Shown: in pieces, positions 25,089 through 33,439 of the stretch | How positions within the stretch are numbered: position 1 is the first letter of the stretch | How the letters are laid out: every line of letters starts with the position of its first letter | Source: a bacterium | Lineage (GTDB): Bacteria > Desulfobacterota > Anaeroferrophillalia > Anaeroferrophillales > Tharpellaceae | Direction: 5' to 3' | DNA: 41,721 nucleotides | Assembly (NCBI GenBank): GCA_029932385.1 | Contig: JAOZQE010000005.1 | Coordinates: 1-41,721, forward strand | The notes under the pieces: generated by a model | What the model was told of the DNA's origin: nothing | Seen by the model: the letters and a program-made list of their open reading frames with translations, nothing else | The model's database searches: none | Made by a program: the position numbers and the translations under genes

Positions 25089-27323
25089 CTACTGATACGT
25101 CTTTTTGACCTCTTCAAGACGGTTAAGGAAAGGACGGCTGACAAACAGCGAGTCCTCTTCCTGGAGAACAACGTGCGGCGTGATAAAGAACATCAACTCA
25201 ACCGAGTGAAACTCATTACCCTCATAACCAACCAGATAGCGCAAGCCGGGAATCCGGCCGAGCCAGGGTACGCCGCTGTAGCCGTTACTCCGGCTCTGCT
25301 GGATGAGGCCACCGATAACAATCGTCTGGCCGTCGGCAACCGAAAGTACGGTCTCGGCCACCCGCTGCGAGAAGATCGGTGAATTGATCCCTTCGATAGT
25401 TTTATTTGAGAGCTGGCTGACCTCCTGATTAATCTCCATCCGCACCATACCGTTATCATTTATATGGGGGGTGACATTCAGGATAATCCCGACGTTACGA
25501 TATTGAATCGTGGTATCGGTGGTCTGAGCGGTCGAACCTGAATCGGTTGTCCGGTAACTTGAGGTTACGGTCGGAACATCCTCACCGACGTCAATTTTGG
25601 CGGTCTCACCATCGGAGGCCAGAATCTGCGGTGCCGAAAGGATATTGACCTTGTTATCCTCAGCCAGGGCCCGGACTATCGCCTTGAATCGAGTTGAATT
25701 ACTGACCAGAAAACTTAAACCGGAACCGACCAAGCTTTTTCCGCTGCCATCGATCAGGCCGAGACCGGAGTCAACCCCGATCAGACCGTTGGCATTGCCG
25801 CCGCCAAGGCCCTTCATCAGATAACTCCACTCGATGCCAAGCTTATTGGTTTCATCAAGCTTGACTTCGGCGATCGTTACTTCAATCAGAACCTGTTTCG
25901 GATAGATATCAAGTTTCTCAATAACCGGTTTGATCTTGCGATAATCATTGCCGGTGGCCCGGACCAGGATCGAGTTGGTTGTATCATCGACGACAAAAGT
26001 AACATCGCCCTCCAGGGTACCACTGACCGCGGCCCCGGGCCGGGCTTTGCGTTTATCTGCGGTGATCCGATTCTGGCGCTGATTATCCAGAATCTGCCGG
26101 CCGAGTGGTCTCGATTTATCTTTATCATCATCTTGAGTTTTTTTCTTCTCGTCGCCCGTGAAAAGACCTTCGAGAACCGCAACAATATCTTTCGCCACAC
26201 CATTTTGAATATAGTGGACAAAGATATCTTCACCCTGAGAATCCTGAGCCAGAATCGGAACCTCGCGATCGAGTTCACCAACCCACTCATCTACCAAAGA
26301 CAAAGATTCGAGATCACGGGAAAGGACAAGAATCATATTGATCCGCGGCAGAGCGAGAAAAGTCAACGAAGAGTTGGGATTACTCCCCTTACCGGCCGCC
26401 AGTCCGTAGGTTCCGGTCAGTTTCTCTAATTCCTTGACCATATCCTCGGCGTTGACATACTTTAAGAGGTAGACCCGTTGCTCAAGTCCGGCAAGCACGC
26501 TGGTATCAAAAAGCAGAAGCAGGCGTGCGACCTTACCTAGAACATGACTATAATCACTGACCAAAAGAATACCGCTTGCCTCATGGACATAGACCTGGGC
26601 TCCCTTACTTAAGTAAGGTTTAATAATGTTAACAAACTGGTCTCCGGGAAGATAACGCAGGCGATAAGCCCGAATAACCCGGCCCCGACTTTTTACCGAC
26701 TCACCCGGCAACAGGAGTTCACCCGCTTCCGCCGCCGCCGGGAGTGAAGCCTGGGGCATGATCTCCCACAACGGGCCGCGTTTAACCATGGCCACGCCGT
26801 TCATGCGTAAAACCCCATTCAATAGGGCCGAGATCTCTTCCCGGTTAAGCTCGGCATTAACCTCTAAGGTAACCTTGCCGCCAACCCCCTGATAGATTGT
26901 ATAGTTCTCTTGCAGAATATCCATAAAGAGACGTATAACTTCTACAAGGTCAGCATCGTCAAAATTCAGGGTAACCATCTCCCGACCCTTGATCTCACCC
27001 TTGATGTGATGGGTTTCCATCCCGGGAGCGGGACTTACCGCCCCGGTGGTAAAGCGTTTCAAACGCTGGTTCAGATCTTGTTCACGAACCTCAAGTTTTT
27101 CAAGCAGGTCATTTTTTTCCGTATCTTCATCTGCAACCTGATCCGATTCTTCCGTTTTCGCCGCGTTGTTCACCTGCGTCGGCGAAGGACGGTCCTTTAA
27201 AAGCCCGCCGGGAGGTAGTGCGTAGTCACTGGCCGTAGGTCGGAGAAAAGTACACGAGGTCAGCAGCAGACCGCTCATCAGAATAAGTAGTAATTGGAAA
27301 AATAATTTATGGTTTGTTCGCAT
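25089..27323 (-). CDS. gspD: T2SS secretin GspD (lipoprotein form)
   Basis: A 744-residue outer-membrane secretin forming the T2SS exit channel. The N-terminus carries a lipobox, L-L-T-S-C (C24), so this secretin is probably lipid-anchored itself. Residues about 115-190 are the N0 domain, then N1 (about 215-290), N2 (about 295-370) and an N3 with an inserted Asp/Lys-rich loop (about 385-490). The secretin core runs from about 500 to 730 and includes V-P-T-V-T-S-S, G-L-I-Q-Q and V-P-W-L-G-R-I-P-G-L. It is the last gene of the gsp operon, 52 nt after the GspC-like gene. No separate pilotin gene is seen. Confidence 0.95.
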   Translation of the reverse strand: MRTNHKLFFQLLLILMSGLLLTSCTFLRPTASDYALPPGGLLKDRPSPTQVNNAAKTEESDQVADEDTEKNDLLEKLEVREQDLNQRLKRFTTGAVSPAPGMETHHIKGEIKGREMVTLNFDDADLVEVIRLFMDILQENYTIYQGVGGKVTLEVNAELNREEISALLNGVLRMNGVAMVKRGPLWEIMPQASLPAAAEAGELLLPGESVKSRGRVIRAYRLRYLPGDQFVNIIKPYLSKGAQVYVHEASGILLVSDYSHVLGKVARLLLLFDTSVLAGLEQRVYLLKYVNAEDMVKELEKLTGTYGLAAGKGSNPNSSLTFLALPRINMILVLSRDLESLSLVDEWVGELDREVPILAQDSQGEDIFVHYIQNGVAKDIVAVLEGLFTGDEKKKTQDDDKDKSRPLGRQILDNQRQNRITADKRKARPGAAVSGTLEGDVTFVVDDTTNSILVRATGNDYRKIKPVIEKLDIYPKQVLIEVTIAEVKLDETNKLGIEWSYLMKGLGGGNANGLIGVDSGLGLIDGSGKSLVGSGLSFLVSNSTRFKAIVRALAEDNKVNILSAPQILASDGETAKIDVGEDVPTVTSSYRTTDSGSTAQTTDTTIQYRNVGIILNVTPHINDNGMVRMEINQEVSQLSNKTIEGINSPIFSQRVAETVLSVADGQTIVIGGLIQQSRSNGYSGVPWLGRIPGLRYLVGYEGNEFHSVELMFFITPHVVLQEEDSLFVSRPFLNRLEEVKKTYQ

Positions 27324-27375
27324 GCAATATCTCCATTCCGCGATTTATTACCAACGCATCAAGGTCAATCATATT

Positions 27376-28230
27376 CTACTTTCGCAACCGCTGATAGACC
27401 GGACCGAAAGGAGTGTTATGTTTTTTTAAGGTTCCCTTATTAACCATAGCTTCTTTTTCTTCAACTGAAAGTTTGCGGATCTGGCGCGAAGTCAAGCCCG
27501 AGGTTTCACTCTTTTTCCCGGCGGATACTCCGGGGGCTGAAACCTTAGCCGTTGAAGTTATAATCTTTGCCGACTTTTGCGGGACGGCCGATTTATCAAC
27601 TCTAATGTTCTTCTTATTGACGGTTTTAACCGGACGGCGGCTCTTATTATCATAGAGATTTACCGTAAACTCCTGGCCCCGTTCATCTTTTATCGTAACT
27701 TTCCGGGCTTCGACCTTAAGTACTTTATAGCTCGGCAGGTTGCGCCGAGGCAGATTGCCGCTATTTTTATCCTGAGCTTCTTCACCTTCAGCAACCAGCA
27801 TCTGCCCTTTTCGAAAACGCTTGAAATGGAGCATTGCTTTTCGGGTCTTACCGGAGATATAGGTTCCATAGAGAACCACATCCCGCCGGGTCGGGGCCGC
27901 AACCGGATCCTGAAACTCAGCTTTTTCCTCGCCCGCTACCGGTCTCGGGGCAGGAGCCTGCCAGGCTTTGCGATCGCTAGAAAAAAGATTTCTATCCGCG
28001 GTTACGGCGTAGCGTGAAACCTCGACTTTCGGCTTATCAAGTTTTGCGGTCAACTCTTTAATAGTCGCCTGAACCGTGGTTCCGGCCACTGCCGCCCCAT
28101 GCTTCTGTGAGGCAACAATCTCGATACCGGAATAACGCTTATATGTATGGCGGTCAAAAACCAGCACCAGTAGCGCTAAAACCAGAAAAAAAAGTGAGAG
28201 TCCGGCCCGGGAGGGAGCCCATTTAATCAT
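27376..28230 (-). CDS. gspC: GspC-like inner-membrane T2SS component
   Basis: A 284-residue protein with a short cytoplasmic N-terminus, one membrane helix (L-S-L-F-F-L-V-L-A-L) and a periplasmic part. Residues about 75-190 hold the homology-region pattern of GspC: D-R-N-L-F-S-S-D, then V-V-L-Y-G-T-Y and a strand pair V-L-K-V-E-A-R-K-V-T-I. This domain contacts secretin N0 in other T2SS. The C-terminal 90 residues are basic and look disordered; no PDZ domain is visible. The position between gspM and gspD supports the assignment. Equivalent proteins in other systems are named GspN/XcpP-like or PilP-like. Confidence 0.7.
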   Translation of the reverse strand: MIKWAPSRAGLSLFFLVLALLVLVFDRHTYKRYSGIEIVASQKHGAAVAGTTVQATIKELTAKLDKPKVEVSRYAVTADRNLFSSDRKAWQAPAPRPVAGEEKAEFQDPVAAPTRRDVVLYGTYISGKTRKAMLHFKRFRKGQMLVAEGEEAQDKNSGNLPRRNLPSYKVLKVEARKVTIKDERGQEFTVNLYDNKSRRPVKTVNKKNIRVDKSAVPQKSAKIITSTAKVSAPGVSAGKKSETSGLTSRQIRKLSVEEKEAMVNKGTLKKHNTPFGPVYQRLRK

Positions 28231-28255
28231 GCTCTTCCTCTAATACCCTTAGAGA

Positions 28256-28822
28256 TTACACGGTAAAAGCGGTAATCACTGCGTTAAAATAGTAAAACCG
28301 CTTCTCCCGGCGGCTGATGGTCTTAACCTCAACCTCATGGAGAAAGATAAATTTTTCATTGTTATTAATCTTAATCAGAAAATCTTTTATCGCTCCGATT
28401 TCAGCCCGACAGCTTAAACGCAGACGCAACATAGTTACCCCCGCCTTTTTGACGGCCGGTAAAAGCTTGGTGGTGCGCACATCGATAGAACTTTCCGAAG
28501 CCAGCTTCTGCAGCAGGTTCTGAAATTCAACCTCAGTTAAAGTCGGGGTCTCTCCTTGAATAAGTTTACGGCTTTTCACCTCCTGGTCGAATTTCTGCAA
28601 AGCCTTATCGAGGGCGGCAAACTCCTGCTGCCGAGCCACCAAGCGGCTGAATTTCGCAAACTGCAGCTCTTTTAAGGCAATATCATCATCTAAAGCCTGA
28701 CTCCGGGACTGATAAAACCCCAATCCGGCCCGGCCGATGACCAGAACCAGCAGAACTCCGACCACCGCCAGCAGAATCTCACGCCGTTTAAACAACTCGA
28801 TATAATAGTCTAATTTTTTCAT
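28256..28822 (-). CDS. gspM: T2SS inner-membrane protein GspM (PilO-like)
   Basis: A 188-residue bitopic protein: a short cytoplasmic start, a membrane helix at about 15-37 (L-L-A-V-V-G-V-L-L-V-L-V-I), a coiled coil at about 40-80 and a ferredoxin-like periplasmic domain ending Y-Y-F-N-A-V-I-T-A-F. That is the GspM/PilO layout. It pairs with GspL in the inner-membrane platform. It lies 65 nt after gspL and 25 nt before the gspC-like gene. Sequence conservation in this family is low, so gene order carries much of the weight. Confidence 0.82.
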   Translation of the reverse strand: MKKLDYYIELFKRREILLAVVGVLLVLVIGRAGLGFYQSRSQALDDDIALKELQFAKFSRLVARQQEFAALDKALQKFDQEVKSRKLIQGETPTLTEVEFQNLLQKLASESSIDVRTTKLLPAVKKAGVTMLRLRLSCRAEIGAIKDFLIKINNNEKFIFLHEVEVKTISRREKRFYYFNAVITAFTV

Positions 28823-28887
28823 TTCACAAAAGAAATTAAAAGATTCTCAATGGCTTGCCGGCTTAAGCCGGCAGCTTCTTACCCGGG

Positions 28888-30171
28888 TTATTCAAGATCA
28901 ACAATAATCTTGAAGGTTTCGCGATCCCCTTTTTTCACCACCGGCGAATCGAAATGAACTTCCTTGAAAAGGGGTGAGTCTTCCAGAGCTTTTACCACGG
29001 TTGTCGCTGAAGAGGAAGTTCCGCTTAAATGAACCTTACGCCCTCTGATAGCTAATGAACGTAACCAGGTATCCTGCGGGATTAACTCAGTCAACTCTTT
29101 CAAGAGATCGATCGTCACAGATTGTTCATGCACCTGCTCCGAAAGGTTTTCAAAGTGTTCGATAAGCGCTTGATTCTGTTTCCTGATGCCGCTTAGTTTC
29201 TCCGCCTCCTGCCGCACAACCGCAAGTTTTTTCTCAAGCTTGTGCAGATGCCGCTGTTTACCGACAATCACGGCCAGAGGCTGCCCGATGATGGCCGCCA
29301 CCAGAAAGATAGCGGCCGCCACTTCCAACTTGAACCAGAGCCGCCGGCGCCGCAGAACATCCGGTGAGATCAGATCAATACTATAGGGAAAAGCACTCCA
29401 TTCGAGACGGAGATTTTCAGGTAACTGATCAAGTTCACTCAGTTCCAGGGCTGGACGTAGCTCCTGCAGACCGGCCCGCAGATCCCCCGCCATCGACCAG
29501 AGAAAAGCCTGCTTGAAACTTAGACCTCGATTCTCGGCCAAGGGTAAATTGTGAGCCAGAAAACTGCTGCTCTCACTCTCTTCAACAACGCCTTCACGGG
29601 CTTTAAAGGTCACGGTCTGGCCATCAAATAGAACCATCTCCCGATGGCCCGCATCACCGCCAAGATAGAGTCCCGGCACGTGCACCATCCAGGCGACAAA
29701 AAAGAGACCGGGGAAAACCGCAGAAAGATTGAAACCGGCTGCGGTAAAAATAGCAATATACTCATCAATCCGGGTTTTCGGCGCTAACGTGACCCTGACC
29801 GCCAGACGGCCATCCTCCTCTTGGCAACGATAACGCCAGTGAAGTCCTTTAATATCATGGGGGACATGGCGCATCAGTTCATAGCCGACGGCATCTTCAA
29901 GATTCTCCGCCGCCGCCAGGGGCAGAGTAAAATGAACTACGGTAAAAATATCAAGCGGCAGCCCTAAAAGCAACAGGTCATCAAGCTGCGGCGGACAATC
30001 ATTTTTAAAGGCCGCCACCGCATGCTTAAACTCTTTCGGAGTAGTGTACGCATACTCTTTGCGCTCAAATACCTTGTCCCGGCCATTCAACCCGCGCCGC
30101 AACCGGAGAAAGAGCAGACGCTCTCTTTCCACCAGCAAAAGCTTAGTTTCCGGTAACCAGGGTAGATTCAT
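28888..30171 (-). CDS. gspL: T2SS inner-membrane protein GspL
   Basis: A 427-residue protein. Residues 1-255 form the cytoplasmic actin-like (PilM-type) domain that recruits GspE. A membrane helix lies at about 280-302 (A-A-A-I-F-L-V-A-A-I-I-G), then a coiled coil and a PilN/GspL-type periplasmic domain with L-I-P-Q-D-T-W-L-R-S-L. The domain order is normal. GspL links ATPase action to the pseudopilus platform. The ATG is 117 nt after the gspK stop, the largest gap in the gsp operon; I saw no convincing promoter or terminator in it. Confidence 0.88.
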   Translation of the reverse strand: MNLPWLPETKLLLVERERLLFLRLRRGLNGRDKVFERKEYAYTTPKEFKHAVAAFKNDCPPQLDDLLLLGLPLDIFTVVHFTLPLAAAENLEDAVGYELMRHVPHDIKGLHWRYRCQEEDGRLAVRVTLAPKTRIDEYIAIFTAAGFNLSAVFPGLFFVAWMVHVPGLYLGGDAGHREMVLFDGQTVTFKAREGVVEESESSSFLAHNLPLAENRGLSFKQAFLWSMAGDLRAGLQELRPALELSELDQLPENLRLEWSAFPYSIDLISPDVLRRRRLWFKLEVAAAIFLVAAIIGQPLAVIVGKQRHLHKLEKKLAVVRQEAEKLSGIRKQNQALIEHFENLSEQVHEQSVTIDLLKELTELIPQDTWLRSLAIRGRKVHLSGTSSSATTVVKALEDSPLFKEVHFDSPVVKKGDRETFKIIVDLE

Positions 30172-30288
30172 AAAAAAACAGGCCCTTCCTGTGCGTTATA
30201 TTAATGATAGTAGTTTACTGAAAATTCGGGGCCTGACCTGTGACTTGCAAGCATCAGACCGCAACCGACAACAAACAGAGTCAAAAAT

Positions 30289-31227
30289 CTATTTTTTCTT
30301 ATTGACTGCGAAAACCTGCCGGTACCAGCTGCCGCCGGCACCGATCGTTCCCGCCTCACTCGCACTGATAGTTACATAATCAGTATCGACCACGGTAAAA
30401 TATTGATTCAAGAGACTGAAAGATTCGGGTGCTATCAACTCACTTAATTCAGCTAATTTAAATATCGGCTTTGCAGCCCGATAAGTGACAACTTCGCTTA
30501 TCACCTCTGGAGGAAGATCATCAATCAGGGTCAACGCCTGCGGGGCGCAACTGTTGATATCCAAGCGTTTCTCCTCCCCGTAGGGTGAAAGCAGATCCAC
30601 CAGACCGGGCCGACTCCCGCTACCAACATAGATATCGTAGGTTATCCCTTTAATCAACAGCAGTTCGTTTACTACATCAATCTTCCGGTTCTTGCAACCA
30701 TAATCAAGGCCCTGCTCTTCGTAATAGTCAGCCTCAGCCCCATTCAGCCGGTGTAAAGAATCTTTATCCGTCCAATCCAGAACCGAATCAATGATACCAT
30801 CACGGGCCTCCTCATCAACCACACCGCAGACCGTGACAATTTTTCGCCAACGGTCGATTTTCAGCTCATCAAGCCTGAATTTACCGGCCTCCGTGGCAAT
30901 TTTAATCTTGACTTTTACGCCTTCGATCTCCCACTCCCAGGGCTCGTAGCGAGGATACCAGAGCTCCAATGGAGCCCCGGAAAGCTCTTCAATCTCATCC
31001 TTTTTTGCCAGCAGGGAACGGTTCGCCCGGTATTTCAGGTACTCATGATATCCCTTGGCAACAGCGGACTGCAAAAGATAGTCGCGCTCAGCCCCGAGGC
31101 GGCGATTGCGAGCCGCCTCGGCATTAAGCCGGGCCGTGGTCGCGTAATTCAGCGCCAGAATACCTAACAGCAGGGATATCCAGAATACCGCCAGCAGGGC
31201 AAAACCCCGATTATTGTCTGACACCAT
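30289..31227 (-). CDS. gspK: Minor pseudopilin GspK
   Basis: A 312-residue minor pseudopilin. The prepilin site is N-N-R-G^F-A-L-L-A-V-F-W after an 8-residue leader; like other GspK proteins it lacks the Glu at +5. The large alpha domain of GspK is evident, with D-W-T-D-K-D-S-L-H-R-L-N-G-A-E and V-V-N-E-L-L-L-I-K-G-I, then a helix-hairpin-helix-like L-D-I-N-S-C-A-P-Q-A-L-T-L-I. GspK caps the pseudopilus tip with GspI and GspJ. Start and stop overlap with gspJ (TAATG). Confidence 0.92.
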   Translation of the reverse strand: MVSDNNRGFALLAVFWISLLLGILALNYATTARLNAEAARNRRLGAERDYLLQSAVAKGYHEYLKYRANRSLLAKKDEIEELSGAPLELWYPRYEPWEWEIEGVKVKIKIATEAGKFRLDELKIDRWRKIVTVCGVVDEEARDGIIDSVLDWTDKDSLHRLNGAEADYYEEQGLDYGCKNRKIDVVNELLLIKGITYDIYVGSGSRPGLVDLLSPYGEEKRLDINSCAPQALTLIDDLPPEVISEVVTYRAAKPIFKLAELSELIAPESFSLLNQYFTVVDTDYVTISASEAGTIGAGGSWYRQVFAVNKKK

Positions 31228-32003
31228 TACTCTTTCTTTTTTTCATTTTTATTTTTTTCCTTTTTCTGGGGCAATTCGGGCGGAGGTTCCAGATTAAGCA
31301 GCAGGTTGCGTTGCTTGCCCGTCGTATTGCGATAACGGAAAAGGATGTTTCGGGGAAGATTTTTACGGCTGTAATTGCGGATATTATCCCCTTCGACCAA
31401 GGCCTCTTCGGCGATTTCACCCTCCGGCAAATTCAATCTTTCAGGATCGGCAACCACTGCAAAGGAAGCTTCGCCCAAACCATCCATGACCAGCAGCGAG
31501 GCTTCACTAATCTCGGAACCAAGCGCCAGCTCTTTTTCCGGACTCTTGATAAAATCCCATAAAGCTTCAACCAGAATTTTTTTCGGGCCCATCTCTTTTA
31601 CGAGATAGAGAGCCAGCCCCTCCTTATCTTCACTCTCCTTAAGATAGCAACAGGCAAAATAGAGCCCTTCGGCCCGGCGCTGACGCGCTCCGTAACCGGA
31701 GGTTGTCGCATAAAAAAGGACTCGCGGCCCTAAAGCGAAGAAAAAACCCTCGCCTTTCTCCCAGCTGAAACTGTAAGGCACGAGATGCTGCAGATCATCA
31801 TGCAGTAATCGGGTCAACGCAACTTCATGCTCACCCTGTCCGCCTTTGACCTGCTGCTTTGACCATATTCTCCCGGCGCTGGAAAAAGCCAGGTAGAGAA
31901 CCGTAACCACCAGCGCCAGAATTGTCATCGCAATGATCATCTCGATCAAAGTGAAGCCAGCGTTGTCATTACGTCTCGGCAAGATGTTTTTCTTTAAAAT
32001 CAT
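31227..32003 (-). CDS. gspJ: Minor pseudopilin GspJ
   Basis: A 258-residue minor pseudopilin. The prepilin motif is D-N-A-G^F-T-L-I-E-M with Glu at +5, then a hydrophobic helix (A-M-T-I-L-A-L-V-V-T-V). The head domain is beta-rich, and the C-terminus has a Lys/Glu-rich extension (K-K-E-K-N-K-N-E-K-K). The size and position between gspI and gspK fit GspJ. It overlaps gspI by 35 nt. Confidence 0.9.
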   Translation of the reverse strand: MILKKNILPRRNDNAGFTLIEMIIAMTILALVVTVLYLAFSSAGRIWSKQQVKGGQGEHEVALTRLLHDDLQHLVPYSFSWEKGEGFFFALGPRVLFYATTSGYGARQRRAEGLYFACCYLKESEDKEGLALYLVKEMGPKKILVEALWDFIKSPEKELALGSEISEASLLVMDGLGEASFAVVADPERLNLPEGEIAEEALVEGDNIRNYSRKNLPRNILFRYRNTTGKQRNLLLNLEPPPELPQKKEKNKNEKKKE

Positions 32004-32430
32004 CGGTGAAATATCCGGGGTTTAGCTGACGATAGGAAACCAGGCGCAAATGCCGGCCGGGACGATTTTTATCCTGGATGGTGAAAACCAGACGATAGAG
32101 CTCACTCGTCCAACGCAGAGCGACATCTTCATCATCCGCTTCGGCATCGGCTTCGGGCTTTACATCAACCGCTTCCAGCTGCAATTCCCAGGAAAACGCT
32201 TCAATCTCACCCGACCAGGGGAATTCATCTTTACGCAGATCCCGAACCAGAAGCTCGGCAAAGGTCTGCCGGCCGACGACAATCACTTCATCAAAACCCC
32301 GGCCCCGCTGCTCAAGCCGCAGGCTGGCTCCGAAGAGCTGGAAGAAAGTAGTTACCGTGAGGCCGACAACCAGCACCGCAACCATCATCTCCAGCAGAGT
32401 AAAACCGGAATTGTTACTGGATACTCGCAT
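31969..32430 (-). CDS. gspI: Minor pseudopilin GspI
   Basis: About 153 residues, starting at the ATG at 32430 (M-R-V-S-S-N); a TTG at 32436 would add two residues. The prepilin site is N-S-G^F-T-L-L-E-M-M-V-A with Glu at +5. The small head domain ends with T-D-D-F-K-E-K. GspI nucleates the pseudopilus tip together with GspJ and GspK. It overlaps gspH upstream and gspJ downstream. Confidence 0.88.
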   Translation of the reverse strand: MRVSSNNSGFTLLEMMVAVLVVGLTVTTFFQLFGASLRLEQRGRGFDEVIVVGRQTFAELLVRDLRKDEFPWSGEIEAFSWELQLEAVDVKPEADAEADDEDVALRWTSELYRLVFTIQDKNRPGRHLRLVSYRQLNPGYFTDDFKEKHLAET

Positions 32431-32968
32431 CGGCAACCTGTTCGGTTAATTTTATTCCACCGGTTAAAGAATCGACCTCTAAAACAGCTTGACGGCGGCC
32501 ACTTTTTAGCAATAAAGGTTCACCGGAAGCACCGCCATCGGCATAAAATGTAAAGAGAATAATCTGGGGTGCGGGTTTAGTCTCATCATCTTCCGCCACT
32601 TCCAACTCGTGCTCCGCTGCGGCCAACGCCGTCGCTTGCGCTGCGGAGAGCACCAGTTCCGCCGGAGCCGTCAGAATCATTTGTCGGCCGCGCAACTCCT
32701 CACTGAACTGTTTTTTTTTCGGATTAAAGCGGCAGATATTCGTCCGCCGCTCTAAAATTGCATAGCTTCGCGCAACCTTCAAAAAAACATGGAGCTCGCG
32801 CAGATTCGTACGCCAGCGGAAAGCCTCCCGCTGACGATAGTTAATACCTAAAAACAGGCTTAACCCCATTCCCATAACGGCGACCACAACAATCAGCTCC
32901 ACCAGGGTAAAAGCCCGGGAGTCGGAAACAGCATCGGAATTGTGCGGACAATGAGGTCGGATTCGCAT
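32414..32968 (-). CDS. gspH: Minor pseudopilin GspH
   Basis: A 184-residue protein with the leader M-R-I-R-P-H-C and the motif D-S-R-A^F-T-L-V-E-L-I-V-V-V. The residue before the cleavage point is Ala where Gly is usual; Glu at +5 is kept. The head has alternating strands and an Ala-rich acidic loop (A-L-A-A-A-E-H-E). The order G-H-I-J-K supports GspH. It lies 14 nt after gspG. The Ala at -1 may slow prepilin-peptidase cleavage. Confidence 0.85.
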   Translation of the reverse strand: MRIRPHCPHNSDAVSDSRAFTLVELIVVVAVMGMGLSLFLGINYRQREAFRWRTNLRELHVFLKVARSYAILERRTNICRFNPKKKQFSEELRGRQMILTAPAELVLSAAQATALAAAEHELEVAEDDETKPAPQIILFTFYADGGASGEPLLLKSGRRQAVLEVDSLTGGIKLTEQVADASIQ

Positions 32969-32982
32969 TAATTATCTTTACT

Positions 32983-33411
32983 TCAATTTTCCCAGCTGTT
33001 GACATCGGCCTGATCGCCATCACCACCGGACTGACCTCCAACACCGTATGAACTTAAATCATAGTCCCCGTGATCGCCCGGACTCTTATAATCATATTTG
33101 TTGCCCCAGGGATCATTAGGAATCGGTTTCGGCATGTAGGGACCATCCCAGTTTTTTGTTCCTTCAGGTTTAACCCGCAGGGCCTCAAGGCCCTGAGCGG
33201 TAGTCGGATAAAGATCGTTGTCAAGCCGGTAGGAGTCAAGGGCGGTACCTAAAAGCTCGATCTGAGCCCGGGCGGTTTTACGTTTAGCCCCGGCCACTTT
33301 CTTGAACATTGTGGGGGCCACCAGGGAGGCCAGCAAACCGATAATTACCATAACAATCAACAGTTCAATCAAGGTAAAACCTTGATTTTTAAGTTTTTTT
33401 CGTTCGCGCAT
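32983..33411 (-). CDS. gspG: Major pseudopilin GspG
   Basis: A 142-residue major pseudopilin. The start at 33411 (M-R-E-R-K-K) is chosen because AAGGAG lies 6 nt upstream; the longer frame from 33456 would run into gspF. The site N-Q-G^F-T-L-I-E-L-L has Glu at +5. The mature protein shows the GspG-specific Y-P-T-T-A-Q-G-L-E-A-L and N-D-P-W-G-N-K-Y. Next come G-D-H-G-D-Y-D-L-S-S-Y-G and an Asp/Gly-rich calcium-binding tail. It polymerises into the pseudopilus piston. Confidence 0.96.
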   Translation of the reverse strand: MRERKKLKNQGFTLIELLIVMVIIGLLASLVAPTMFKKVAGAKRKTARAQIELLGTALDSYRLDNDLYPTTAQGLEALRVKPEGTKNWDGPYMPKPIPNDPWGNKYDYKSPGDHGDYDLSSYGVGGQSGGDGDQADVNSWEN

Positions 33412-33439
33412 TTTTATCTCCTTAAAATTTATTGCCACT

